Shown here in pieces: positions 7,561 to 16,296 of a stretch of 64,000 nucleotides of DNA. Numbering within the stretch: the stretch's first letter is position 1; every line of letters starts with the position of its first letter. The DNA lies in NCBI GenBank assembly GCA_017304655.1, contig JAFKLY010000005.1:124001-188000 (forward strand), written 5' to 3'. The DNA is from Sphingomonas sp. (GTDB lineage: Bacteria > Pseudomonadota > Alphaproteobacteria > Sphingomonadales > Sphingomonadaceae). Both the position numbers and the translations under genes were made by a program. Below the pieces are notes generated by a model. The model saw nothing but the letters and a program-made list of their open reading frames with translations, was not told the DNA's origin and made no database searches.

Positions 7561-8496
7561 TCAGGCGAAAGCTATAGCGGTCTTGCGGCGGCGCAAAACC
7601 GACCCGGCGGCTGCGAAACCCGCTACGAGCAGCGCCCAGCTTGCTGGCTCGGGCACGGGGGCGACGGAAGACGTTCCGGCTGGGATGGTTTCGGTCGGGC
7701 CTGTCGAGATAGGAGCGTAACTATCGTTAAACGTCCAGTTCACAATATCTTGTGCGCTCCAATTTGCGCCCGTGCCACCGGTGAAGCCGACATAGACCGG
7801 ATTTGAACCGAACAGGCCCGCCAGATCAATGGTATAGCTGAGGCCCGCGCTGCCCGGCCGCAACCCATCCGTGGACCAGCGCACCTCCATCAGATCGGTG
7901 GCGCCGTTATAGTCGATGAATGCGGTGATATCCTGTCCGCCGCTGAGGTTGAGCATGGACGACACATTCATGTACGCCAGATGGTTCAGGGGATCACCAT
8001 TCTGCATGATCGCGATGTGATTGTTGGCGGTAAGATTGCCATTGGATTCAGGATCAAACGAATTGCTGTAGGTGTCGAACTCGACCTCCGCGCTGGGGCT
8101 GATTCCGCCGTAGCCTAGGGCGCCGCCGCTGCTGCCGACACTGTTGGAGACGGTCTGGATGACAAAAGCGATGCCGTCCGCGCCGATCGGCCCCCATGGC
8201 GTGTCGCCACTGGAATTGATGTTGAAGGTAAAGCGAGTGCTGAAGCCATAATCACTGTTCAACGCGATGGCCTGTGTATTGAATACGGAGCCGCCCTTGT
8301 CGCCTTCGGGCGGCGTGAGGCGCATCACGGTGCGGCCGTCGACATTCGTGGCGGCGGCTGAGCCGTTGATCTGAAGGCCGGTCGTATCGGAGAAGTCGGC
8401 GTAAGAGAATGTCCCCGCCTGCGCCGATGTCGCCATCGCTCCGCCGATTACGAGCGCCAACAGGCTCGTCCGGTATCCCATCGTATCCAACCGCAT
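7561..8496 (-). CDS. L-type-lectin-like PEPAxWA-CTERM sorting protein
   Basis: 311 aa from the ATG at 8496 (MRLDTMGYRTSLLALVIGG), chosen because GGGAG lies 6-8 nt upstream. The longer open frame from 8652 runs into the preceding kinase gene. After the signal peptide (ending TSAQAG) comes a beta-rich domain with legume-lectin-like signatures: GPIGADGIAFVIQT, VEFDTYSN, ANNHIAIM, and DLMEVRWS. The C-terminus has PVPEPASWALLVAGFAAAG plus LRRRK, the PEPAxWA form of the PEP-CTERM signal processed by an exosortase (not in this window). It is predicted to be exported and possibly to bind carbohydrate. It follows a kinase/regulator pair on the same strand. Confidence 0.87.
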   Translation of the reverse strand: MRLDTMGYRTSLLALVIGGAMATSAQAGTFSYADFSDTTGLQINGSAAATNVDGRTVMRLTPPEGDKGGSVFNTQAIALNSDYGFSTRFTFNINSSGDTPWGPIGADGIAFVIQTVSNSVGSSGGALGYGGISPSAEVEFDTYSNSFDPESNGNLTANNHIAIMQNGDPLNHLAYMNVSSMLNLSGGQDITAFIDYNGATDLMEVRWSTDGLRPGSAGLSYTIDLAGLFGSNPVYVGFTGGTGANWSAQDIVNWTFNDSYAPISTGPTETIPAGTSSVAPVPEPASWALLVAGFAAAGSVLRRRKTAIAFA

Positions 8497-8581
8497 TTCA
8501 GTCTCCCACTGGCTGATCCGCGAAGGCCCCCTCGCGGCATGTCGGGAGCGGTTATCGCTGCTCTGGGTGGCCTCCAGCAAT

Positions 8582-8595
8582 CCCCGGTTCCGGGG
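8582..8595. repeat. 14-bp perfect palindrome between sensor kinase and lectin-like gene
   Basis: CCCCGGTTCCGGGG lies about 10 nt beyond the kinase stop and 86 nt upstream of the lectin-like ATG. It may be an attenuating hairpin or part of a regulatory site; there is no T-run. Confidence 0.35.
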
Positions 8596-8605
8596 GGTGG
8601 TACGG

Positions 8606-10363
8606 TTAATCTTTGGTAAATTTTGACGATTTTCGTTTCGAGCTGTCTTCAATCGGGACTTTGAGGGTCAACCGGACTCCTTGTCCTGTCGCGCTCTCGA
8701 TGCTGAGATCGCCGCCCATCTGCCGGGCACGGCGCTGCATGTTGGCGAGGCCGCGCCCTTCGCCAGGGGAGGCACGGGCGTCTGTCGGCTCGAAGCCTAT
8801 GCCGTCATCCGAGAGGGTCACAACAATGTGATTGGCATCCCCCGGTGCAGCGATCAGGGTGATTTGTGTGGCCTGGCCATGGCGCACGGTGTTTGCGATG
8901 CCCTCCTGCAGCAGCCGGTAGAGGTTGAGCAGCCGTGGCGCGTCGAGACGCGGCGCGGGAGCCGGGATGTGGCAACGCCAGTCAAAGGCTACACCGGACC
9001 GGACCAGTCGCATCCATATCCGTTCTCGAAACATTGCCAGCGCTTCGTCGATCGGTTCGTCGGCAGCGTCGATCGCGCTGGCCATGTTCCGCAAATCGTC
9101 GACTGCGGATTGAAGCGCTTCCCCGATTTCCGCGTGAGTTAGGCGCCCCTCACGAGTGTCGAGCAACAGATGGGTCAGGATGCCGCCCACGCCATCGTGC
9201 ATATCGCGCAACAAGCGCTGCCGCTCGGCGTCGATCGCAATCTGGCGCTCCTGATATCTCAGCAGGCTGGACGAGCGCAGGAGGCTCGCATCCTGTTCCA
9301 GCACCTGCCGTTCCAGATCGGTGCGTGCTTCGTCGGCTTCCCGCGTGAGCTGGCGCCCTTGAAGCGCGAGTTCGAATAGGATGAGGAACGTCGTGAGACT
9401 CGGCGTCAGCACCGAGGCTTGCAGCATGGGGCCAGAGGACGTGGGATGGATCAGGAGGTCCCAGGCGGTGGACGCTATGCCGACGAGCAAGATCGCCATC
9501 ACGCGGATCGCCGGGCCGGGGGCGGTACGACTCATTCGCAGCAGGGCAGCAATCCCAAAGGCGGATACCAAAGTGAGTGCAGCAGCGTCGAGCCAGGGGA
9601 CGACCGCGGTGACATCGCCCCCCACCGCCATGGCGGCGACCAATATCCCAAATGCGAGAGCAAAGCAGGCGAGCGCGATCCTGGCGGCTCGGGGTTGCCA
9701 GCCCGCGAAGGCATTCACTGTCAGCGCGACCATCGCCAGCATCAGATATTCCACGCCATAGCGAAGCAGCGGGAACCAGGCATAGGGCAGCGCATCCGCA
9801 CCGAAGGCGGTAAACCAGGCGTCTGCACTCACCAGGATCATGAACAGGCCGGTGATGGTCTGGAGCCGGGAGAAGCGGCTGAGGGGCAGAAGCACGAGCA
9901 GAGCCAGTCCCAGCAAACCCTCAACGGCGATGGCCAGCCAGACCATGTTGAAACGCTGGAACCGCTCCCAGCCGGCGGCCTTCGCGATCTCGTCATATGG
10001 GCCGGCATAGACCGCATCCCTCGCCCCGCAGGGATTGCGGAGGCACTTGAGCGACCACGGTCCAGCCACCGCTTCCTTCTCGGATGGGGAGAGATACGTC
10101 ACGTGGCCCGGCTCCAGGATGGCGGGTTGCCAGCCGGGGAGGTGCAGGAGTGCCGGCTTCGAAAGACCGGGCGCCCAGGCACCGGTCGGTCCACTGGCAG
10201 TCGCCGGCATGGGACCTCCCGCCCGCGCAAGATAATCAGCCGATGTCGCTTCGGGATGGAAACTCAGCACGAGCAGGGCATAGAAGCACCAGAATAGCAG
10301 CTGCGCGCCGAGCACGATCAGGAGCGCGCGACGCCATCCATGGCTCCGCCGGATCCCGCTCAT
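8606..10363 (-). CDS. Membrane sensor histidine kinase, NarL/DesK class (HisKA_3)
   Basis: 585 aa. TM1 is at about 12-34, followed by a periplasmic loop to about 140 that contains a Cys pair (LKCLRNPCGA). Then come about six to seven hydrophobic segments to about 330, a coiled linker, and a HisKA_3 dimerisation domain with the phospho-acceptor His in LRDMHDGVGG (about residue 389). The ATPase domain has N in EGIANTVRHG and G-boxes SDDGIGF and GEGRGLANM. It overlaps the response regulator gene by 4 nt (ATGA), so it is the cognate kinase. The stimulus is unknown; membrane or redox signals are possible. Confidence 0.9.
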   Translation of the reverse strand: MSGIRRSHGWRRALLIVLGAQLLFWCFYALLVLSFHPEATSADYLARAGGPMPATASGPTGAWAPGLSKPALLHLPGWQPAILEPGHVTYLSPSEKEAVAGPWSLKCLRNPCGARDAVYAGPYDEIAKAAGWERFQRFNMVWLAIAVEGLLGLALLVLLPLSRFSRLQTITGLFMILVSADAWFTAFGADALPYAWFPLLRYGVEYLMLAMVALTVNAFAGWQPRAARIALACFALAFGILVAAMAVGGDVTAVVPWLDAAALTLVSAFGIAALLRMSRTAPGPAIRVMAILLVGIASTAWDLLIHPTSSGPMLQASVLTPSLTTFLILFELALQGRQLTREADEARTDLERQVLEQDASLLRSSSLLRYQERQIAIDAERQRLLRDMHDGVGGILTHLLLDTREGRLTHAEIGEALQSAVDDLRNMASAIDAADEPIDEALAMFRERIWMRLVRSGVAFDWRCHIPAPAPRLDAPRLLNLYRLLQEGIANTVRHGQATQITLIAAPGDANHIVVTLSDDGIGFEPTDARASPGEGRGLANMQRRARQMGGDLSIESATGQGVRLTLKVPIEDSSKRKSSKFTKD

Positions 10364-11010
10364 GGTCGCAGCAATCCGCTCCGAAAGGCGCGGACCATCG
10401 CCTCGCCCCGACTGCTCACGCCGAGCTTGCGGTAGATCGATTTCACATGATCGCCTACCGTATGCGGCGAGAGCGAAAGCGCCTCAGCTGCCTGCCGATT
10501 GCTCTGGCCACGCGCCAGCAACTGGAGCAGCTCATATTCGCGCGGCGACAGCTCGGGGTCATCTTCCTCCGGCTTCGGCTGCTCTTGCTGGCCGCGCAGG
10601 TAACGCAGCACATAAGCGGCGATGCTGGGGGAGAGCGGCGCCCCGCCGGACAGAGCCGCAGCCGCCTGCTGACCAACGTCGAGGCTGTCAAGGTCCTTCA
10701 ACAGATAGCCGTCCGCGCCGGCCAGCACGGCCGCTAGAACCGTCGTCTGATCGCCCAGGACGGACAGCACGAGAATCTTCGGCTCTGGCCCGCGTTGCGC
10801 GCGAATTTCGGCGATGAGGTCGATCCCGTTGCCATCGGGGAGCCCGAGATCGAGTATGAACAAGTCCGCATCGACGGCCAGCAATGCGCGCGCTTCAGTG
10901 AGCGAGCCTGCTTTTCCGACCAGCGACAGACCATCATGAGCCGTCACGCCTTGAGCGACGTGCGCTGCGATTCGCGGATCGTCCTCGACGATCAAGACTC
11001 TTGCTTGCAC
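10360..11010 (-). CDS. NarL/FixJ-type response regulator (LuxR HTH)
   Basis: 216 aa. The receiver domain is residues 1-120 with acidic pocket VEDD, phospho-acceptor Asp in LFILDLGLPDG and conserved Lys in GYLLKD. The C-terminal LuxR-type HTH contains LSPREYELLQLLARGQSNRQAAEALSL, then HTVGDHVKSIYRKLGV. It is the first gene of a unit with the overlapping kinase gene. Likely targets, inferred from position only, include the downstream lectin-like gene. Confidence 0.92.
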   Translation of the reverse strand: MQARVLIVEDDPRIAAHVAQGVTAHDGLSLVGKAGSLTEARALLAVDADLFILDLGLPDGNGIDLIAEIRAQRGPEPKILVLSVLGDQTTVLAAVLAGADGYLLKDLDSLDVGQQAAAALSGGAPLSPSIAAYVLRYLRGQQEQPKPEEDDPELSPREYELLQLLARGQSNRQAAEALSLSPHTVGDHVKSIYRKLGVSSRGEAMVRAFRSGLLRP

Positions 11011-11231
11011 GCCGCTATTACCCTTCCGTCAGTTCGAGCTATTCCCGTTCGCCCTCCAACTCATCGCTGCCATGCTGAGCGCAAAAATATCGGCATGCTC
11101 GCCCACCGGAGCGAATCTCGCGGATGGCCTATGGAAAAAAATGCGGACCGCCCTGTTTGCGTCATCCGTCTGGCGTCAGGCAATGACAATCCCCGGTTCA
11201 CGGGAATTTACAGCCCAGTCATAGCCAGAAA

Positions 11232-11426
11232 TCATTCTCCGGAGTGCATTTGGCGGCCCTCGAGCACCAGGAGTTCGTCACCGAAATAGTCGCGAAGGCG
11301 GTTCAGAGCCGACGTGACCGCAGGCTGACTGAGAAACAGGCGCTTCGAGGCGCCGGTGACGCTTTGCTCACCGATCAGCGCGTCGAGCGCGACGAGCAAA
11401 TTCAGGTCAAGTTTATCGAACCGCAT
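11232..11426 (-). pseudogene. Truncated LysR-family regulator (HTH part only)
   Basis: 64 codons (MRFDKLDLNLLVALDALIGEQ...) match only the N-terminal winged HTH of LysR regulators of the NodD/NahR type: SVTGASKRLFLSQPAVTSALNRLRDYFGDELLV. The reading frame then leaves the family and stops after MHSGE, just where the linker helix should begin. Sequence beyond the stop shows no continuation in any frame, so the effector domain is deleted. A DNA-binding mini-protein cannot be excluded. Confidence 0.7.
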
Positions 11427-11784
11427 CGCGGTGGATTAGCATCGAACGGCGCGATCTGCGAGCGTCAGGATATCGACGCAACGAAGGGCAGCTATCCGCA
11501 AGCTGCGACCTAAAACCTGCCGTTCCGGATCGTCCGACTTAGCCGACGTTCAGCGGCATGAATGAACGAAAGTCAGCTCGTGCCCGCTGGTTCCGAGGAC
11601 CGGCAGTCCGGGTCGTCGACAAAGCTGGCGCTCCATTTAGAACGTACGTAAGATTGCCGATTAGTCGGTCCCGACCGAAATTTCCCAATAATTTGAGTGC
11701 CCATCTTCGTCTCCTCCGGGGCACCATTTTCCTCTTTAGCGGCCGCTTGAGCCGGTTACCTTCCCACGATCAACCGGGGCGCGT
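11427..11784. other. Intergenic region, no gene recognised
   Basis: About 360 bases between the LysR fragment and the amidohydrolase stop codon. Short open frames on both strands have no recognisable domains or ribosome sites. The part next to 11427 may hold the old LysR promoter. Confidence 0.45.
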
Positions 11785-12900
11785 TCAGCGGCCGATGCGG
11801 AACACGTGTTCCGCATTGTCCTGCATGAGCATTTTCTTGTGCTCTGGGGGGATGTCCAGCGCGTCGTAGGAGGCCACTTCCTCGGCTGACACCTGATAGG
11901 GATAATCCATTGCGTAGAGCACGCGGTCGGGGCCGAGCACGTCCTGGCAGAACTTGATTGCGGGCGCCCAGGCGACGCCGCTGGTCGTGATCCAGATATT
12001 GTTCCGGAAGTAGTGCGAGACCTTGTGCTTGAGCGTCACGGCCGGCTGCCCGCCGCGCAGGCCCGGGCGGCCATCCGCATTGCTCTGCATCCAGTCGAAC
12101 CGATAGAGCAGCAACGGCAGCGCTTCGCCCATATGGCCGATGACGAGGCGCAGCTTCGGGAAGCGATCGAACGCGCCGGAGAAGATGAGGCCCATGGTGT
12201 GCATCCACACCTCATGCGTGAAGCCGGCCAGCGCGCCGGTGAAGGCCCGGTCGTCATACGGCTTGACCCACGCGGTGGGCGGCGTGGTGGGGTGAATGTA
12301 GAGCGCGGCGTCATTCGCCTCGAGCGCTTCGAGGATCGGCCAGAATTGCGGCTCGTCCAGATAACGCCCCTGGGTGTGCGAATTCAGCACGGCGCCGGAC
12401 AGGCCGAGCGTGCCCATGCCGCGCTCGATCTCGCGCACCGCATTGGGCACGTCCTGCGGCGCGAAGGCGAGCAGGCCGGAGAAGCGATCCGGATATTTGC
12501 GGCAGGCCTCGGCCAGACGATCGTTGGACAGGGCGGCAAGGCCGGTGCCGACCGAGCGCTCCAGCACCTGAACGCCGGGTGCCGTGAGCAGCAGGAGCTG
12601 GCGATCGATGCCGAGCGCATCCATCCGCGCAATGCGCCCCTCGCCGATGTCGCACAGCTCCTCCTGCAGGGCTGACAGACGCGCGAACATCGCGGCCATC
12701 CGCAGCGAGGCGTCGTCGGGCGGACAGGCGGACCCCAGCAGATCGAGCTGGGCGGCCGGAATTTCCGGGATGCTCCAGGCCTCTTCGGTCGCGATCCGCT
12801 TGTAGGGCGGATTGCGATCGATCGCGGCCGGGGGGTTGGCGAAGGGTGAGACTTCCGCCGCATTCGACATGCCGCCGACCGACCCGCTGACTGTGTTCAT
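11785..12900 (-). CDS. Amidohydrolase-2 family protein, LigW / 5-carboxyvanillate decarboxylase-like
   Basis: 371 aa from the ATG at 12900 (MNTVSGSVGGMSNAAE). AGGAG lies 8 nt upstream and the MFS stop is 22 nt before it; the longer open frame overlaps the MFS gene and is rejected. The family pattern is strong: KRIATEEAW near residue 35, LLLLTAPGVQVL, LNSHTQGRYLDEPQFW, LYIHPTTPP, IGHMGEALP, SGVAWAPAIKFCQ and YAMDYPYQ. The Glu, His and Asp that bind the catalytic metal in LigW-type decarboxylases are all present. The SGVAW..AIKFCQ block is closer to what I remember of LigW than the two paralogues downstream. Inferred reaction: non-oxidative decarboxylation of an aromatic carboxylate in the cytosol. 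Confidence 0.85.
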   Translation of the reverse strand: MNTVSGSVGGMSNAAEVSPFANPPAAIDRNPPYKRIATEEAWSIPEIPAAQLDLLGSACPPDDASLRMAAMFARLSALQEELCDIGEGRIARMDALGIDRQLLLLTAPGVQVLERSVGTGLAALSNDRLAEACRKYPDRFSGLLAFAPQDVPNAVREIERGMGTLGLSGAVLNSHTQGRYLDEPQFWPILEALEANDAALYIHPTTPPTAWVKPYDDRAFTGALAGFTHEVWMHTMGLIFSGAFDRFPKLRLVIGHMGEALPLLLYRFDWMQSNADGRPGLRGGQPAVTLKHKVSHYFRNNIWITTSGVAWAPAIKFCQDVLGPDRVLYAMDYPYQVSAEEVASYDALDIPPEHKKMLMQDNAEHVFRIGR

Positions 12901-12922
12901 GGACAAGGCTCCTGCGAAAGCG

Positions 12923-14290
12923 TCAGACCCGGGGCGAGACGCGCGCCATGGTGATGTGAATGCCGACAAGCGCGGCGGCGACCAGCAGCGGGCCGCAGGC
13001 GACGACGAAGAAGACCTGCGAGAGCGAAGCCTCGGCCGCGAGCATGGCGCCGCCCAGCGCCGGCAGCACGATGCCGCCGACGCGCCCGGCCCCGAAGGCC
13101 CAGCCAACGCCGGAGGCGCGGATACTGGTGGGATAAGCCTGTGCGCAAATGACGTTGATGCCCGCCTGACCGCCCGCCTGGCAATAACCCCAGACGATCA
13201 GGGCGGCGATGAATGGCGCGCTGCCGAATGGAAGCAGGCCGATCAGTGCGAGGGCCACGGCATCGACGATGAACAGGGTGATGAGCACGCGCGAGCGGCC
13301 AAAGCGATCCATCATGAAGCCGATACTGGTCGTGCCGGTCACCCCGCCGGCGAAGGACAGCAGGGAATAGGCCGCCCAGCGGCTCAGCGGCACGCCGGCG
13401 AGCTGGTAAAAGAAGGTCGCCATCCACGCACCGAGCAGCGCGATGACGCCGAGCGCGACGAAGAAGGCCGCCCAGAGCATCGCCGTCATTGGCGCCCGAC
13501 CGTCCCGGAACACCGAGAGCGCATCGCCCGGCCTGGGTGCCCGGTCCTCGTCCGCAAGCGAGCCGAAACGGAACTGGTCCACGCCGCTCAGGTCGAGCGC
13601 GGGATCGAGCTTCTGCAGCGTGCGACGGATCGCGGGATCGCGCGGATTGCGGCGAATGCGGAATTGCAGCGTCTCGTCCGTGGCGAGCGCGAAGAGCGGC
13701 ACGAGCAGCAGAGGCACGATGCCGCCGATGAGGAAGGCACTTTCCCAGCCATGGGAATCGAGCAGCCAGATGGCGACCAGTGCGCTGCCGGCGCCGCCGG
13801 CGGTGTAGCCGGTGAAGGCGATCGCCACGAACGCGGCGCGCCGGTGCGGCGGAGCGAACTCGGTGAGCATGGCGGCTGCATTGGGGATGATGCCGGCCAG
13901 GAACAGCCCGGCCACGCCGCGCATCAGCGCGACCTCGGTCAGCGTGCGCGCCCAGATCGGCGCCAGCGTGAGCAGGCCGAAGACAGCGACGCAGATCAGC
14001 ACCACGGTCTTGCGCCCGTAGCGATCAGAGAGCGGCCCGACCACGAAGGAGCCGACGGCAAGGCCCGCCTGCTGGAGGATGAAGACAAGCGTGAGGCCGG
14101 TGACCGGCTCGCCGAAATCCGCGGCCATGGCCGGCGCGATCTTGCCGAGCATGAACACGTCATAGCCGTCGATCAGCATGACGAGCGTCATGAGGATCAG
14201 CAGCGGCAGGTGCGGCGTGACGCGTGTCTGCCGTTCCATGACCGGCTGGACGTCGAATGCGGCGGCAGCGGGCGTCTCGTCAGCTGTCAC
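12923..14290 (-). CDS. MFS transporter, aromatic acid:H+ symporter (AAHS/PcaK-like)
   Basis: 455 aa with about 12 membrane segments. The AAHS signature LIDGYDVFMLGKIAP lies in TM1 and the MFS motif GPLSDRYGRKT after TM2. A second DRFGRSR motif lies after TM8. A long cytoplasmic loop sits around residues 200-260. Members import aromatic acids such as 4-hydroxybenzoate, protocatechuate or vanillate with protons. It forms a two-gene operon with the LigW-like amidohydrolase and starts about 120 nt from a presumed MarR operator, so it is probably the inner-membrane importer of the cluster's substrate. Confidence 0.9.
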   Translation of the reverse strand: MTADETPAAAAFDVQPVMERQTRVTPHLPLLILMTLVMLIDGYDVFMLGKIAPAMAADFGEPVTGLTLVFILQQAGLAVGSFVVGPLSDRYGRKTVVLICVAVFGLLTLAPIWARTLTEVALMRGVAGLFLAGIIPNAAAMLTEFAPPHRRAAFVAIAFTGYTAGGAGSALVAIWLLDSHGWESAFLIGGIVPLLLVPLFALATDETLQFRIRRNPRDPAIRRTLQKLDPALDLSGVDQFRFGSLADEDRAPRPGDALSVFRDGRAPMTAMLWAAFFVALGVIALLGAWMATFFYQLAGVPLSRWAAYSLLSFAGGVTGTTSIGFMMDRFGRSRVLITLFIVDAVALALIGLLPFGSAPFIAALIVWGYCQAGGQAGINVICAQAYPTSIRASGVGWAFGAGRVGGIVLPALGGAMLAAEASLSQVFFVVACGPLLVAAALVGIHITMARVSPRV

Positions 14291-14412
14291 GGAGCACCTG
14301 TGACTGGCCGAGGACTGCCCGCACTTGGAAAGAGATGAATAATGAAGTGGCCTATTTTCATCTCACCCCTCCCCCCGATCAGCAGATGCCGTTTCGCACG
14401 CTTGCTGTCAAC

Positions 14413-14431
14413 TAGATAGGTATCTATCTAC
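14413..14431. promoter_or_regulatory. Putative MarR operator, site 1 (upstream of marR and the MFS arm)
   Basis: TAGATAGGTATCTATCTAC contains inverted arms TAGATAG / CTATCTA with a 4-bp centre. It differs at two positions from site 2 at 15054-15072. It lies 36 nt before the MarR start and is flanked on the minus strand by a TTGACA hexamer (14412-14407), so it could control both directions. Confidence 0.65.
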
Positions 14432-14466
14432 TGGACGATGACCTGGAGGCAGGCTAAAACGGGCTC

Positions 14467-14973
14467 ATGCCAGACGCAAAGCCAAAACCGCTCCAGCGGG
14501 AAACAATCGTCCCCAAGATCTTCGACGACGACTATGACAGCCAGCGCCTGATCGCGGCGACCCGGCGCATCATGCTGGTCGGCCGGCGCTATCGCCGGGG
14601 GCTCGACCAGGCCCTCAAGGAAATCGGCCACAGTCAGATGCGCTGGGAAATTCTCCACGCCATTTCCTTCGAGACCGGCGAAAGCACGTTGATGGAAGTG
14701 GCCGCGCGGATCGGCGTGGAAGGCCCAAGTATCGTGGGCGCCATGGAAAAACTGGAGATTGGCGGCTTCATCGAACGGCGCCAGCATGGCAATGATCGCC
14801 GCTCTCGCCTCATCAGTCTGACCGACAAGGGGCGCGAGGCCGTGGCCGCCATGGCGCAGGTCGTGCAGCAGAAGCGCGAGGCGCTTTGGCGCGACGTTCC
14901 CGACGTTGATCTCGATGCGATGCTGCGCGTCCTTTCCCAATTGCGCAAGAATCTCTGGGACGCGGACGACTGA
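14467..14973 (+). CDS. MarR-family transcriptional regulator
   Basis: 168 aa. The winged-helix DNA-binding part runs from about residue 55 to 125: SQMRWEILHAISFETGESTLMEVAARIG, then EGPSIVGAMEKLEIGGFIERRQHGNDRRSRLISLTDKG, with the MarR wing signature DRRSRLISLT. Flanking helices form the dimer interface. It lies between two divergent arms of the amidohydrolase cluster, and near-identical palindromes flank it on both sides. By analogy with aromatic-acid MarR regulators it would repress both arms until an aromatic ligand binds (inference). Confidence 0.9.
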   Translation: MPDAKPKPLQRETIVPKIFDDDYDSQRLIAATRRIMLVGRRYRRGLDQALKEIGHSQMRWEILHAISFETGESTLMEVAARIGVEGPSIVGAMEKLEIGGFIERRQHGNDRRSRLISLTDKGREAVAAMAQVVQQKREALWRDVPDVDLDAMLRVLSQLRKNLWDADD

Positions 14974-15036
14974 CCTTTTCCCCCGATGCGATCCTGACCA
15001 GGTCCGGCCACACGCGCCGGACACGGTCTTGAGGTG

Positions 15037-15072
15037 TTGACAAATCAATAAGGTAGGTAGATATCTATCTAC
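15037..15072 (+). promoter_or_regulatory. Putative promoter with MarR operator, site 2 (receptor/amidohydrolase arm)
   Basis: A -35-like TTGACA at 15037-15042 is followed by the near-perfect palindrome GTAGGTAGATATCTATCTAC (15053-15072; one mismatched pair), which covers the expected -10 position. Binding there should block RNA polymerase. The 19-bp core matches site 1 except for two bases. It lies 118 nt before the first gene of this arm. Confidence 0.65.
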
Positions 15073-15189
15073 ATGGTCAACGGTCCAGCCGTGCGTCTCG
15101 CCTTCATCGGGTGCGGCGCGGGGTGACAGGCCCAATCGATAACCGGGGAAAGCCGGCGATGCGGGACAGGACAGCAGAAAGGGTACATC

Positions 15190-16266
15190 ATGGGAATTTC
15201 CCGTCGCTCGCTCATGCAGGCCGCAGGCGCCGCTGGTGCGCTCGTTGCTGGACGGCAGGCCTTCGCGCAGGGCGCCACGCTCAAGACACCGGTGATCGAC
15301 GTCCACACGCACATGTTCTCGAAGGGCTGGGTGGACATGGTCCGCGCCAATCCCGACAAGGATACGCGGATCGTGCAGGGCCAGCGCTTCGAGGAAATCG
15401 ACTATCGCGGCCAGCGCATCGTGCGTCTCTCGCCCGAAATGACCGATTTCGACCTGCGCATCCGCAACATGGATGCGGCCAAGGTCGATCTCGCTCTCAT
15501 CAGCCTGACGACGCCGAGCGTGTTCATTGGCGACGAGCGGGTCAGCACGGCGCTGGCCAACCGGATCAATGACGATTTTGCCGAGGCGGAGAAGCACTAT
15601 CCCGGCCGCATCCGCTGGTTCACCGCTTTGCCCTGGCAATATCCCGAAGCCGCGATCAAGGAACTGCGCCGCACGCGCGATCGCGGCGCGGTCGGCGTGG
15701 CCACCACCACCAACATCTCCGGCAAGGCGCTCACCGATCCGCTGTTCCGCCCGGTGTGGCAGGCGATCCAGGACATGGGCGTGCCGGTCTTCATCCATCC
15801 GACCACGCCCTATATCGATGTGAGCGCCATGGGCATGGGCGAGCATGGCATGGCCAACACCGTCGGTTTTACCGCCGATACCAGCCTGTGCTTCATGCGC
15901 ATGATCCTGGACGGCTTCCTCGATGCCTTCCCGCGCCTTGACCTCATTGCCTGCCATGGCGGCGGCACGCTGCCCTATCTGGCGGGCCGCATGGACCAGA
16001 TGTGGATGAAGGGATCGAGCACGCGCAAGATCACCAATCGCCCGAGCAGCTACCTCAAGAAGCTGTGGTTCGATTCCATCGTCTATGACCAGCGCACGCT
16101 GAACTATCTGGTCGATACGGTGGGCGCCGACCGCGTGCTCTACGGCTCCGACTATCCGTTCCTGATCGGCGACATGGTGGGCGTGCTCGATCGCGTCGAC
16201 CATCTGCCGACCGCGCAGGCCGAGGCCGTGCGGGGCGGCAACGCCAAGCGCCTGTTCAAGTTCTGA
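15190..16266 (+). CDS. Tat-signal amidohydrolase-2 family protein (ACMSD-like)
   Basis: 358 aa. The N-terminus MGISRRSLMQAAGAAGALVAG with a cleavage-like AFAQG is a twin-arginine signal, so the folded metalloenzyme is probably exported. The ACMSD/amidohydrolase-2 metal motifs are complete: HxH in VIDVHTHMF, His in VFIHPTTPY, His in LIACHGGGTLPY and Asp in LYGSDYPF. A YLKKLWFDSIVYD block is also typical. It begins the plus-strand arm of the cluster, 30 nt before the TonB-dependent receptor gene. It could hydrolyse or decarboxylate an aromatic substrate in the periplasm; the substrate is unknown. Export of this fold is uncommon. Confidence 0.87.
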   Translation: MGISRRSLMQAAGAAGALVAGRQAFAQGATLKTPVIDVHTHMFSKGWVDMVRANPDKDTRIVQGQRFEEIDYRGQRIVRLSPEMTDFDLRIRNMDAAKVDLALISLTTPSVFIGDERVSTALANRINDDFAEAEKHYPGRIRWFTALPWQYPEAAIKELRRTRDRGAVGVATTTNISGKALTDPLFRPVWQAIQDMGVPVFIHPTTPYIDVSAMGMGEHGMANTVGFTADTSLCFMRMILDGFLDAFPRLDLIACHGGGTLPYLAGRMDQMWMKGSSTRKITNRPSSYLKKLWFDSIVYDQRTLNYLVDTVGADRVLYGSDYPFLIGDMVGVLDRVDHLPTAQAEAVRGGNAKRLFKF

Positions 16267-16296
16267 CGCAAAAAGACAAACCGGGGAGAGACTATC

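Noticed and set aside
11785..13107. Longer start for the LigW-like gene (440 codons)
   Set aside because: The extra N-terminus overlaps the MFS coding region and is Arg/Ser-rich noise; the ATG at 12900 has a good ribosome site.
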